A DNA stretch of 64,000 nt. Source: Aquimonas sp964586455. GTDB lineage: Bacteria; Pseudomonadota; Gammaproteobacteria; Xanthomonadales; Xanthomonadaceae. A model generated the notes under the pieces. That model was not told the origin of the DNA and searched no databases. It worked only from the letters and a program-made list of their open reading frames with translations. Shown here one piece after another: positions 56,193 to 64,000 of this stretch (within the stretch, counting starts at the first letter, position 1; each line of letters begins with the position of its first letter). Made by a program: the position numbers and the translations under genes. The DNA is taken from positions 62,001-126,000 of the forward strand of contig CAZPHV010000006.1 of the NCBI GenBank assembly GCA_964586455.1, written 5' to 3'.

Positions 56193-57758
56193 GTGTCCGC
56201 ACTTTCGACGCTCGACCTGACCGTGGTGGCGATCTACGCGATCGGCCTGATCGGCCTTGCCACGTGGATCTCGCGCGAGCCAAGCGGGCATCAGCGCAAC
56301 GCCAGCGATTACTTTCTTGCGGGTCGCAGCCTGCCCTGGTGGGCGGTCGGTGCCTCGCTGATCGCGGCCAATATTTCCGCCGAACAGATCATCGGCATGT
56401 CCGGCTCGGGCTTCGCCATGGGCCTGGCGATCGCGAGCTACGAATGGATGGCGGCGATCACCCTGATTCTGGTCGGCAAGTTCATCCTGCCGGTACTGCT
56501 GCGCTCAGGCATCTACACGATGCCGCAGTACCTCGAGCAGCGCTACGACCGCAGCGTCAAGACGGTGATGGCGGTGTTCTGGCTCGGCGTCTACGTGTTT
56601 GTGAACTTGACCTCGGTGCTGTGGCTGGGCGCGCTGGCGATCAATGCGCTGACCGGCCTCGACATGAGCCTGGGCCTGGTCGCACTCGCTGCGTTCGCGC
56701 TGGCCTACTCCCTGTACGGCGGCCTGCGCGCAGTCGCGATGACCGACATCATCCAGGTCGTGCTGCTGGTGCTGGGCGGCCTGCTGGTGGCCTGGATCGC
56801 GCTGGATCGCGTCTCCGATGGCGGTGGCGCCTGGGCGGGTCTGTCGACGATGTATCAGCGCATGCCCGAGCGCTTCGACATGATTCTGTCGCCTGACAAC
56901 CCGCAGTACGCCAACCTGCCGGGCTTGAGCGTGCTGCTTGGCGGCATGTGGGTGATGAACCTGTCCTACTGGGGTTTCAACCAGTACATCATCCAGCGCG
57001 CCCTGGCCGCCGGAAGTCTGAAAGAGGCCCAGAAGGGCATCCTGTTCGCGGCCTCGCTGAAGCTGCTGATGCCGTTGATCATCGTCATTCCCGGCATGGC
57101 GGCACTGTTCCTCGCACCTGATCTCGCCAAGCCAGACCAGGCCTACCCCGAGATGATGAAGCTCGCGCCCTCGGGCATCCGCGGCCTGATTTTCGCGGCC
57201 CTGGTCGCCGCCATCGTGTCCTCGGTCGGCTCGATGATGAACTCGGTCGCGACTCTGTTCACGATGGACCTGCTGCAGCAGTTCCGGCCGCAGACCAGCG
57301 ACCGCGGACTGGTGCGCAGCGGGCGTCTGGCCGGCGCCACCGCGCTGGTGATTGCGGTGATCTGCGCGCGTCCGCTGTTGGGGGGGTTCGAGCAGGCCTT
57401 CCAGTACATCCAGGAGTTCACTGGCTTCTTCACGCCGGGCATCTGCGCGATCTTCCTGCTCGGCGTGTTTGTGCGGCAGACCACGGCGCTGGGGGCACTG
57501 GCCGCGGCCCTCGGTTCCTTCGTGCTGTCGATCGCCGCGCGCACCTGGCTGCCGGAGCTGCCCTTCATGGATCGCGTGGGCTACGTCTTCCTCGCCTGCT
57601 GCGCGCTGGCCTTGGGCATTTCCGCACTGCAGGGTTGGAAAGTACAGGTCAAGTCGCAGGCGCTTCCCGCCGGCGGCTTCGCGACCAGCACCGGCTTCAA
57701 CATCGGTGCGGCGGTGGTGACGGTCGTTCTGATCGTGATCTATGCGGGCCTGGGCTGA
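56193..57758 (+). CDS. sodium/solute symporter (SSS family)
   Basis: A 521-residue inner-membrane Na+-coupled transporter of the SSS/SGLT family with about 13 membrane segments. Family features: N-terminal DYFLAGRSLPWWAVGASLIAANISAEQIIGMSG (about 36-70) and the LFTMDLLQQFRP stretch following helix 8. The position in a beta-glucoside locus suggests glucose or a disaccharide. Start GTG with AAGGAG upstream. It converges on the LacI-type gene with only 33 bases between. Confidence 0.9.
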   Translation: MSALSTLDLTVVAIYAIGLIGLATWISREPSGHQRNASDYFLAGRSLPWWAVGASLIAANISAEQIIGMSGSGFAMGLAIASYEWMAAITLILVGKFILPVLLRSGIYTMPQYLEQRYDRSVKTVMAVFWLGVYVFVNLTSVLWLGALAINALTGLDMSLGLVALAAFALAYSLYGGLRAVAMTDIIQVVLLVLGGLLVAWIALDRVSDGGGAWAGLSTMYQRMPERFDMILSPDNPQYANLPGLSVLLGGMWVMNLSYWGFNQYIIQRALAAGSLKEAQKGILFAASLKLLMPLIIVIPGMAALFLAPDLAKPDQAYPEMMKLAPSGIRGLIFAALVAAIVSSVGSMMNSVATLFTMDLLQQFRPQTSDRGLVRSGRLAGATALVIAVICARPLLGGFEQAFQYIQEFTGFFTPGICAIFLLGVFVRQTTALGALAAALGSFVLSIAARTWLPELPFMDRVGYVFLACCALALGISALQGWKVQVKSQALPAGGFATSTGFNIGAAVVTVVLIVIYAGLG

Positions 57759-57791
57759 GACGCCGTGATGCACGCTCCGCACCCACTCACT

Positions 57792-58829
57792 TCAGCGACC
57801 GCGCCGCACCCCTCCGCGCAGCTTCGGCACAGGCCCGGTGCTGGCGCGCAGGCACAGGCTGTAGGGCACCCGCCGCATGACCGCCTGGCTGGGATCACGC
57901 ATGCACTTGAGCAACTCGGCGGCTGCACTGGCCCCCATCTCACGGGCCGGCTGACGCACGGTGGTCAGGGCCGGGAAGATCTGGCGCGCGATCGGGATAT
58001 CGTCGAAACCGCAGACCGACAGCTCGCCGGGAATCGACAGCCCACGCTCAAGCGCCACCCGCACAACGCCCGCGGCCATGTCATCGTTGGCCGCGAAGAT
58101 CGCGGTGGGTGGATCCTCCAGGTCCAGCAGGGTGCGCGCCGCCTGCATGCCGGAATCGAACGTGAACTCGCCTTGCACCAGCAGCACAGGATCGAACTCG
58201 ATACCGGCACGCTTCAGCGCATCGCGGTAGCCGTCGATGCGCCAGCGCGATGCGCCGTGGGCGACGTGGCCGCGAACATGCGCGATGCGATGATGGCCGA
58301 GCTCAATCAGGTGACTCATGATCTCGCGCGCCGCCTGGCGCTCGTCGAAGGTGACGCCGCAGCCCTCCGCACGCTTGGGCGAGATGCACGCAAACGGCAC
58401 ACCCAGCGATCGCAGGTGTTCGAGCAGTTCGTCGTTGTCGGTCAGGGGCGGGGTCAACACCAGCCCACCCGGACGCGACTGCGCGACCAGCGAATCGACC
58501 TCACGCAGAAGGTCGGCGCGATCGAAGCGCAGCGGACACAGCAGAGTCTGGTAGTGCTGCGCCTGGCAGGTGTCGAGCACGCCGCTGATGATCTCCATCA
58601 GGTAGCTGTCGGACGGGTTGTCGTAGACCACGCCAATCAAGTACGAGCGGCTGGCCGCAAGGCTGCGTGCGGAAGGGTCGGGGCGGAAGTTGAGCTTCTC
58701 GATCGCCGCGCGTACGCGCTCCTGGGTCTGTGCGCGCACGTTGGGCTCGCTGTTGATGACTCGCGACACGGTCTTGGGCGAAACCCCGGCCGCTGCCGCC
58801 ACATCGTCGATGGTCACTCGACCCGCCAT
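57792..58829 (-). CDS. LacI-family transcriptional regulator
   Basis: A 345-residue repressor. The helix-turn-helix reads VTIDDVAAAAGVSPKTVSRVINSEP (about 5-29), with hinge LNFRPDPSARSLAASRSYLIGVV, followed by a periplasmic-binding-protein fold with the usual DDMAAGVVR and GFDDIPIARQIFPALTTVRQP. It is divergent from glk, with an operator-like site between them and another before the GH3 gene, so it probably controls the whole utilisation locus. The inducer is probably a beta-glucoside or glucose; inference. Confidence 0.92.
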   Translation of the reverse strand: MAGRVTIDDVAAAAGVSPKTVSRVINSEPNVRAQTQERVRAAIEKLNFRPDPSARSLAASRSYLIGVVYDNPSDSYLMEIISGVLDTCQAQHYQTLLCPLRFDRADLLREVDSLVAQSRPGGLVLTPPLTDNDELLEHLRSLGVPFACISPKRAEGCGVTFDERQAAREIMSHLIELGHHRIAHVRGHVAHGASRWRIDGYRDALKRAGIEFDPVLLVQGEFTFDSGMQAARTLLDLEDPPTAIFAANDDMAAGVVRVALERGLSIPGELSVCGFDDIPIARQIFPALTTVRQPAREMGASAAAELLKCMRDPSQAVMRRVPYSLCLRASTGPVPKLRGGVRRGR

Positions 58830-58864
58830 GCCTGCCGTTTTCCTGTCGCTGCCCGCCGTCGTTC

Positions 58865-58878
58865 TGACAGCGATATCG
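58865..58878. promoter_or_regulatory. LacI-type operator between the repressor gene and glk
   Basis: TGACAGCGATATCG agrees with 11 of 14 bases of the site at 50396 and lies 36 bases upstream of the repressor start, 56 bases before glk. It fits autoregulation and co-regulation of glk. Confidence 0.5.
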
Positions 58879-58933
58879 GGTTGCAAGCATACCCGCGCTG
58901 CAGGGTCGGCGCGCCGGCGAGGACGCAGCACCG

Positions 58934-59947
58934 ATGAGCCTTTTGCTCGAATCCCGACGCGATCCAGCGACCGCCACCGCGCTGCGCTGCCTCGCCGCCG
59001 ACATCGGCGGCACCAATGCGCGCTTCGCGACCGCGACGCTCGGCGAGAACGCACGCGTGCAGCTCGGCGCGCAACGCAACCTCAGAGTGGAGGACCACTC
59101 CGGCATCGAGTCAGCGCTGGAGGCCTACTTCGCGGACAGCGGCGAGCCCGTACCCGAGCGTGCGGTGCTGGCCGTCGCAGGCGCGGTGCTCGACGACCAG
59201 GTGATCCTGACCAACAGTCGCTGGAGCTTCTCGATTCGTGCGCTGAAACAGCGCATCGGCTTTCGCGAGCTGCAGGTCATCAACGATTTCGCTGCGGTGG
59301 CCTGGGCCGTGCCCGGACTACGCGAATGCGACCTGCACGCGATCGGCGACGCCCCCGGCGCGGCCTTCGACACCGCTGCGGTGCAGGTGGTGCTGGGGCC
59401 CGGCACAGGTCTGGGCGCGGCCGCGATCCGACGCGATGCGCGCGGTCTGGCGGTGCTGGAAACCGAAGGCGGCCATGCCAGTTTTGCCCCGCACGACGAG
59501 CGCGAAATCTTCATCCTGCGCTTCCTGCAGCGCCGCTACGGCCGGGTCTCGTACGAGCGCCTGCTCTGCGGTGAGGGCCTGGTGAATCTGCACGATGCCT
59601 GCGTGCACATGGCGCGCGGCCGTGAGCTGCGGCTGCACGACTCGGCCGCGGTGGTGGCTGCTGCGCGGGCAGATGATCCCGATGCGCGCAGCGCGATCGA
59701 TCTGTTCTGCAGCATTCTCGGTCGCTTCGCGGGCGATGCAGTGCTGCTGTACGGCGGCTGGGCCGGCGTCTACCTCGCCGGCGGCCTGCTTCCGCATGTG
59801 CTGGACGAACGCGGTGAAGCGCTGTTTCGTGGCGCATTCGTCGACAAGGGACGCTTCACGCCGCTGCTGGCGCGCACGCCGACCTTCCGGATCGGCACAC
59901 CCGATGTCGGCACGCTCGGCGCCGCCCGCGTGGGCCTGTTGGGATGA
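58934..59947 (+). CDS. glk: glucokinase
   Basis: A 337-residue cytosolic enzyme phosphorylating glucose with ATP. The phosphate-binding motif is ADIGGTNARFA (about 22-32), INDFAAVAWA and GPGTGLGAA follow, then ETEGGH. It is the bacterial Glk family, not ROK (no CXCGXXGC motif). The stop overlaps the start of the next gene (ATGA). In the locus it would trap glucose released by the GH3 enzyme. Confidence 0.93.
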   Translation: MSLLLESRRDPATATALRCLAADIGGTNARFATATLGENARVQLGAQRNLRVEDHSGIESALEAYFADSGEPVPERAVLAVAGAVLDDQVILTNSRWSFSIRALKQRIGFRELQVINDFAAVAWAVPGLRECDLHAIGDAPGAAFDTAAVQVVLGPGTGLGAAAIRRDARGLAVLETEGGHASFAPHDEREIFILRFLQRRYGRVSYERLLCGEGLVNLHDACVHMARGRELRLHDSAAVVAAARADDPDARSAIDLFCSILGRFAGDAVLLYGGWAGVYLAGGLLPHVLDERGEALFRGAFVDKGRFTPLLARTPTFRIGTPDVGTLGAARVGLLG

Positions 59948-60723
59948 ACCTGCTTGCTCGTCGCCAGATCGCACTCCGCCTGCTCGGCGGCGTTGCTGTG
60001 CTCGTTGGCCCGACCGCTTGCGCTGCCACCAACAGCGCCGCAGTTCGGGACATCCCCTATGCCTCCGAGGCGCCGGTCATCGACGGCCGCGCCGATGAAG
60101 CCGATTGGGCGGGAGTGCCGTGGCGCGAGCTGACCCATGTGCTGGTCGGCGAGCCGCCGTCGAGCGAGGCCGATTTCTCCGGCCGCTACCGCCTGCTCTG
60201 GCGCGAGGACGCCCTGTACCTGCTGGCCGAGATCCGCGACGACGTGCTGAGCGACGGCGAACCCGATCCGCTGCGCAACTATTGGGTGGACGACGCACTG
60301 GAGATCCTGGTCGACGAGGACGCCAGCGGCGGCGATCACCAGTTCAACCACAGTGCCTTCGCCTACCACGTCGCCCTCGACGGCCACGTCGTGGACCTCG
60401 ACACCGACGGCGCCCCTGCCCTGTTCAAGGACCATGTGCAGGCAGTCTGGCGGCGCGCCCCCGAGGCTCCGCACGTACTGGTCTGGGAGGCCCGGATCCG
60501 GCTGTATCCCGATCCCGCCCGACGGGCGGAAGGCGAGCTCTGGCAGCCGCGCATGCTCTCCAGCGGCGAGATCATCGGCTTCGCGCTGGCCTGGTGCGAT
60601 AGCGATGCCCCCGGCGTGCGCAGCCGTCTGGTCGCCGATGTCGATGTGGCTCCGGTCAACGGCGACCGCAATCGCCTGTATCTCGATGCCGGCGTGTTCG
60701 GCCGCATCCGGCTGCAGCGCTGA
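59944..60723 (+). CDS. exported CBM9-like carbohydrate-binding protein
   Basis: A 259-residue exported protein. Signal peptide at about 1-27 (ending ACA). The remainder is a single CBM9-like beta-sandwich with the typical IDGRADEADWAGVPW start, LYLLAEIRDD and WVDDALEILVDE segments, found in xylan and glucan systems. It may bind oligosaccharides in the periplasm or outside. It is translationally coupled to glk (ATGA). Confidence 0.82.
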   Translation: MNLLARRQIALRLLGGVAVLVGPTACAATNSAAVRDIPYASEAPVIDGRADEADWAGVPWRELTHVLVGEPPSSEADFSGRYRLLWREDALYLLAEIRDDVLSDGEPDPLRNYWVDDALEILVDEDASGGDHQFNHSAFAYHVALDGHVVDLDTDGAPALFKDHVQAVWRRAPEAPHVLVWEARIRLYPDPARRAEGELWQPRMLSSGEIIGFALAWCDSDAPGVRSRLVADVDVAPVNGDRNRLYLDAGVFGRIRLQR

Positions 60724-60735
60724 CGCGCCGAACGC

Positions 60736-62154
60736 ATGAGCACACTCCCGAACGCTGCTGAGCCCCCCGCGTCGCGACAGGCCCGACTCGGCTGGGGCGA
60801 GCGGCTGGGCTATGGCGCCGGCGATCTCGGTTTCAACCTCTACTGGACCACGATCGCCTCGTTCCTGGCGGCGTTCTACACCGACGTGTTCGGGCTTGGT
60901 GCGGCCGCCGCCGGCACCCTGCTGTTCGCGACCCGGCTGCTGGATGCGATCACCGATCCGCTGATGGGCGCGGTCGCCGACCGCACGCGCACACGCTACG
61001 GCCAGTTCCGGCCCTGGCTGCTGGTGGGCGCACTGCCGCTGGCGGCAATGGGCGTGCTGACCTTCACCACGCCGGACTTCAGCGAGGGCGGCAAGCTGAT
61101 CTGGGCCTATGCGAGTTTCAGCCTGCTGATGCTGGCCTACACCGTGCTAAGCACGCCCTACTCCGCCTTGAGCGGCGTGATGAGCGCGCGTAGCGAAGAA
61201 CGTACGACGCTGAACAGCCTGCGCTTTCTGTTCGCGTTCGGCGGCGGTGCGCTGGTCAACAAGTTCACCCTGCCCCTGGTCGATGCGTTGGGCGACGGTG
61301 ATCCGCAGCGCGGCTGGCCGCTGACCATGGCCCTGTATGGGCTGATCGCCTGCGGCCTGTTCGCACTGACCTTCGCCAGTACGCGTCAACGCATCGTTCC
61401 GCCGCCCGCGCAAAGCAGCTCACCCGCGACCGACCTGCGCGATCTGCTGCGCAACCGGCCCTGGCTGATCCTGTTCGGGTTGGCCCTGCTGATCATGCTG
61501 ACGATCACCTTGCGCGCGGGTTCGGCCTACTACTACTTCACCTACTGGTTGAAGCGCCCCGACCTGCTGCCCGATTACCTGCTGGTGCAGATGCTCGCCT
61601 ACGCTGCAGGTGCGGCACTGGCGCCGGTGCTGATCCGCCTGTTCGACAAGTCGCGCCTGCTGGCGGTGCTGATGCTGCTGGTGGCGGGCCTGTCCTTCGC
61701 GTTCTGGTTCGTCGGGCCCGAAGACATTGCCCTGATTTTCACCCTGAACATTCTGATCAGTCTGGCGCTGGGCCCGAAGTCACCATTGACCTGGTCGATG
61801 TATGCCGACAGCGCCGACTACGGCGAGTGGAAGCACGGCCGCCGCGCCACTGCCATGACGTTCGCGGCCGCGACCTTCTCGCAGAAGCTCGGCGGCTCGC
61901 TGGGCTCGGCTGCCCTGCTGTGGGTGCTGGCGGCGATCGGCTACGCCGCCAACCAGGCTCAGAGCGGTGCCTCCGAGGCCGGCATCCAGTGGCTGCAGAC
62001 GCTCGTGCCCGGGCTGTTCGCCCTGCTCGCGGCTGCCCTTGCCTTTGCCTATCCCCTCAGCGGCGCGCGCCTGCAGCAGGTCCAGAAGGAACTGCAGGAC
62101 CGCGATGCCGCGGCCTCCGACCCGACATCGCCCGCATGCACGCCAGTGACCTGA
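60736..62154 (+). CDS. GPH-family sugar:cation symporter
   Basis: A 472-residue inner-membrane transporter of the MFS GPH family (glycoside-pentoside-hexuronide symporters) with 12 predicted membrane segments. It begins ERLGYGAGDLGFNLYWTTIASFLAAFYTDVFG and has the DAITDPLMGAVADRTRTRYGQFRPW signature and YADSADYGEWKHGRRATAMTF. Likely substrate: cellobiose or another glucoside. It starts 12 bases after the CBM9 gene. Confidence 0.92.
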   Translation: MSTLPNAAEPPASRQARLGWGERLGYGAGDLGFNLYWTTIASFLAAFYTDVFGLGAAAAGTLLFATRLLDAITDPLMGAVADRTRTRYGQFRPWLLVGALPLAAMGVLTFTTPDFSEGGKLIWAYASFSLLMLAYTVLSTPYSALSGVMSARSEERTTLNSLRFLFAFGGGALVNKFTLPLVDALGDGDPQRGWPLTMALYGLIACGLFALTFASTRQRIVPPPAQSSSPATDLRDLLRNRPWLILFGLALLIMLTITLRAGSAYYYFTYWLKRPDLLPDYLLVQMLAYAAGAALAPVLIRLFDKSRLLAVLMLLVAGLSFAFWFVGPEDIALIFTLNILISLALGPKSPLTWSMYADSADYGEWKHGRRATAMTFAAATFSQKLGGSLGSAALLWVLAAIGYAANQAQSGASEAGIQWLQTLVPGLFALLAAALAFAYPLSGARLQQVQKELQDRDAAASDPTSPACTPVT

Positions 62155-64000
62155 TCCACAGCAGCGCCGAAGCCGTCGAGCTGCGCTGTCCGCAGCAGAT
62201 GCCGCGGGCCAGCACCTTCCTGTGGAACCGGAATCTGCTGCTGCAACTGAACTGTCGCGGCTATGCCAGCGCCCTGCACATGCAGCCGGAACCCGGCAAG
62301 TACGCGCGCGCTCCCCTGCTTGAAGCCACCTCCTTTCTGCAGCCCGAGCAGCCGCATTTCGCACACCATCCCGGGCGCTTTGTCTACGTGTTCGATGAAG
62401 ACCGCGACGCGCTGTTCTCGCTGCCGCACGAGCCGGTACGTGCGCCGGCCGATCGCTTCGTGTTTCGCGCGCGGCCGGACGGCGTCGACTGGGAGGTCGA
62501 GCGCGACGGGTTGCAGTACCGCTGGTCGGTCGGCCTGCCGCCCGAAGACGCGCTGGAGCTGTGGACGCTCGCACTCGACAACCCCGGCCCGACCGCGCGT
62601 CGGCTGCGCGTGTGTCTGTACTTTCCGCTGGGCTACATGAGCTGGATGAACCAGTCGGCGCGCTACTCGGCCGATCTGGGAGGCGTGATCGCGCGCTGCG
62701 TCAGCGGCTACCAGAAGCGCGAAGACTGGCCGCGCATCGCGCGCCTGAAGGACCACACCGTGCTGCTGCACGACACCGCCCCCGACAGCTGGGAGTGCCG
62801 ACAGGCTGCCTTCGAAGGCGAAGGCGGCTTGCACGCGCCCGATGCGCTGCGCGCTGAACACTTGCCCGGCGGCGAAGCGCTGTATGAAGTCCCCGCCGCC
62901 TGCCTGCAATACCGCATCGAGCTCGCCGCGGGTGCCTCGCAGCGGCTGCGCTTCGCGTTCGGCCCGGCCCACGATGAAGCCGGGATCCGCGCGCTGCGTC
63001 AGCGCTACCTGGAAGGCGATGGCTTCGAGCGTGCACTCAACGAGCGTGCCGCCGCGCTGGCCCCTGCGCGCGAAGCGCTGCAGCCGCAGACACCGGACCC
63101 AGGCTTCGATGCCTTCGTGCAACCCTGGCTGTGCCGACAGGCGCTCTATCTCGGCCAGGGCAATCGCTTCTGCACCGATCCGCAAACCCGCAACTATCTG
63201 CAGGATGCGATGGGACTGAGCTTCCTGCAGCCCGATGCCGCTCGCACGCACTTTCTGCGGGTGCTGGAGCAGCAGGAACACGATGGCGGTCTGCCCGACG
63301 GCATCCTGCTGCACCCCGAGGCCGAGCTGAAGTACATCAACCAGATCCCGCACAGCGACCATGCGCTGTGGCTGCCGCTGTGCCTGTCGGTGTGGCTGCA
63401 GGAAACCGGCGACTACGCCTTTCTGCAGCAGAGCGTGCGCGATCGACACGGCCACGAAGCCAGCGTTGCCCGCCGCGTGGAAGACGCCCTGCGCTGGCTG
63501 CTGCAGCGGCGCGACGGGCGCGGCCTGTGCCTGATCGGCCACGGCGACTGGTGCGACCCGATGAACATGGTCGGCCCGCTGGGGCACGGCGTCTCGGGCT
63601 GGCTTTCGCTCGCGCTGGTGCATGCGCTGCGGGTGTGGGCCGAGACCTGCACGCAGGCCACAGATCTGCTCGACACCGATCCTTCGGACTCGCTGCGCCG
63701 CGAAGCCGATGCCCTGTCGGAGGCCGTGCAGACCTGGCTGTGGGACGGCGACTGGTTCGCCCGCGGCATCACCGACGGTGGACGTCGATTCGGCGTGCGC
63801 GCCGACGTCGAGGGGCGGATTTTCCTGAATCCGCAGGCCTGGTCCCTGCTGGCCGGCGTGGCGACCTCGGACCAGCATAGGCGCCTGCTCGACTCGGTCG
63901 ACACGCATCTGCAGACGCCCTCGGGGCTGACACTCTGCGACCCGCCGTTCACACGCATGCACGAGGACATCGGCCGCGTCACCCAGAAGTTTCCGGGCTC
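62136..64000 (+). CDS. GH94 glycoside phosphorylase, 3'-truncated by window
   Basis: The first 621 residues of a cytosolic glycoside phosphorylase of family GH94 (formerly GT36); the 3' end lies beyond the window. It splits a beta-glucoside with phosphate, giving glucose 1-phosphate. N-terminal super-sandwich domain (about 1-270; FLWNRNLLLQLNCRGYA), then an (alpha/alpha)6 barrel with the acid residue in GDWCDPMNMVG, and GRIFLNPQAWSL and TQKFPGS typical of the family. The frame is open from 62136 to 64000. It overlaps the GPH gene by 19 bases. The N-terminus differs from classical cellobiose phosphorylases, so the acceptor may differ (cellobionate is a candidate). Confidence 0.9.
   Translation, partial: MHASDLIHSSAEAVELRCPQQMPRASTFLWNRNLLLQLNCRGYASALHMQPEPGKYARAPLLEATSFLQPEQPHFAHHPGRFVYVFDEDRDALFSLPHEPVRAPADRFVFRARPDGVDWEVERDGLQYRWSVGLPPEDALELWTLALDNPGPTARRLRVCLYFPLGYMSWMNQSARYSADLGGVIARCVSGYQKREDWPRIARLKDHTVLLHDTAPDSWECRQAAFEGEGGLHAPDALRAEHLPGGEALYEVPAACLQYRIELAAGASQRLRFAFGPAHDEAGIRALRQRYLEGDGFERALNERAAALAPAREALQPQTPDPGFDAFVQPWLCRQALYLGQGNRFCTDPQTRNYLQDAMGLSFLQPDAARTHFLRVLEQQEHDGGLPDGILLHPEAELKYINQIPHSDHALWLPLCLSVWLQETGDYAFLQQSVRDRHGHEASVARRVEDALRWLLQRRDGRGLCLIGHGDWCDPMNMVGPLGHGVSGWLSLALVHALRVWAETCTQATDLLDTDPSDSLRREADALSEAVQTWLWDGDWFARGITDGGRRFGVRADVEGRIFLNPQAWSLLAGVATSDQHRRLLDSVDTHLQTPSGLTLCDPPFTRMHEDIGRVTQKFPG

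Noticed and set aside
62049..63962. 637-codon open frame on the minus strand
   Set aside because: Antisense to the GH94 gene, whose frame is open and carries family motifs to the window end.

Overview
The window is a chromosomal segment of a GC-rich gammaproteobacterium. Gene order points to the Xanthomonadales (Lysobacteraceae/Xanthomonadaceae): exbB-exbD-msbA-lpxK-kdsB-phosphatase, pyrG-kdsA-eno-ftsB-ispD, pgsA followed by tRNA-Gly/tRNA-Cys, and a typical xanthomonad CspA. The genus cannot be fixed from sequence alone. A 100-N scaffold gap lies at 22822-22921. I see no prophage, plasmid, CRISPR array or rRNA operon.

Layout. 1-4067 (minus): the start of tpiA, then an operon (transcribed right to left) of a periplasmic cupredoxin, a membrane HAMP/GGDEF-EAL protein and a lipoprotein truncated haemoglobin. 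4368-5162: a short-chain dehydrogenase. 5187-15722 (minus): tRNA-Gly, tRNA-Cys, tRNA-Gly, pgsA, uvrC with a translationally coupled thioredoxin/NHL protein, and the lipopolysaccharide operon exbB-exbD-msbA-lpxK-kdsB-phosphatase, in which every junction is a 4-base ATGA overlap. 15752-19671 (minus): class I fumarase, YceH, a small flavodoxin-like protein, cspA and slyD. 19827-22367 (plus): a YtrA-type GntR/ABC transporter operon with a clear promoter and overlapping operator. 22368-23190: tandem repeats around the gap. 23352-27718 (plus): acyl-CoA dehydrogenase with a PsrA-like site, a lysophospholipid-type acyltransferase, and hemN with an FNR/Anr box. 28098-31695 (minus): an MrfA/MrfB-like helicase-exonuclease pair. 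31856-33983: rsmE, then a REP-associated tyrosine transposase (RAYT) with a dense set of REP palindromes. 33984-39167 (minus): ispD, ftsB, eno, kdsA, pyrG. 39436-49492: DUF2200, a membrane protein, glutathione reductase, rlmB-rnr, tRNA-Leu, a second SlyD, an NlpC/P60 lipoprotein, rhlE and a small membrane protein. 49512-50288: tatD.

50396-64000 is a beta-glucoside/cellodextrin utilisation locus: exported GH3 glycosidase, TonB-dependent receptor, sodium/solute symporter, divergent LacI-type repressor, glucokinase, CBM9-like exported protein, GPH-family sugar symporter and a GH94 phosphorylase cut by the window end. LacI-type palindromes precede both the GH3 gene and the repressor. The inferred route is outer-membrane uptake, periplasmic hydrolysis, inner-membrane import, then phosphorylation by glucokinase or phosphorolysis by GH94.

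The most unusual material is in the repeats: one RAYT gene with at least three sequence classes of GTAG- or ATAG-headed palindromes scattered over the window, tandem amplification next to the RAYT and next to the assembly gap, and related sequence apparently domesticated inside the mrfB reading frame.
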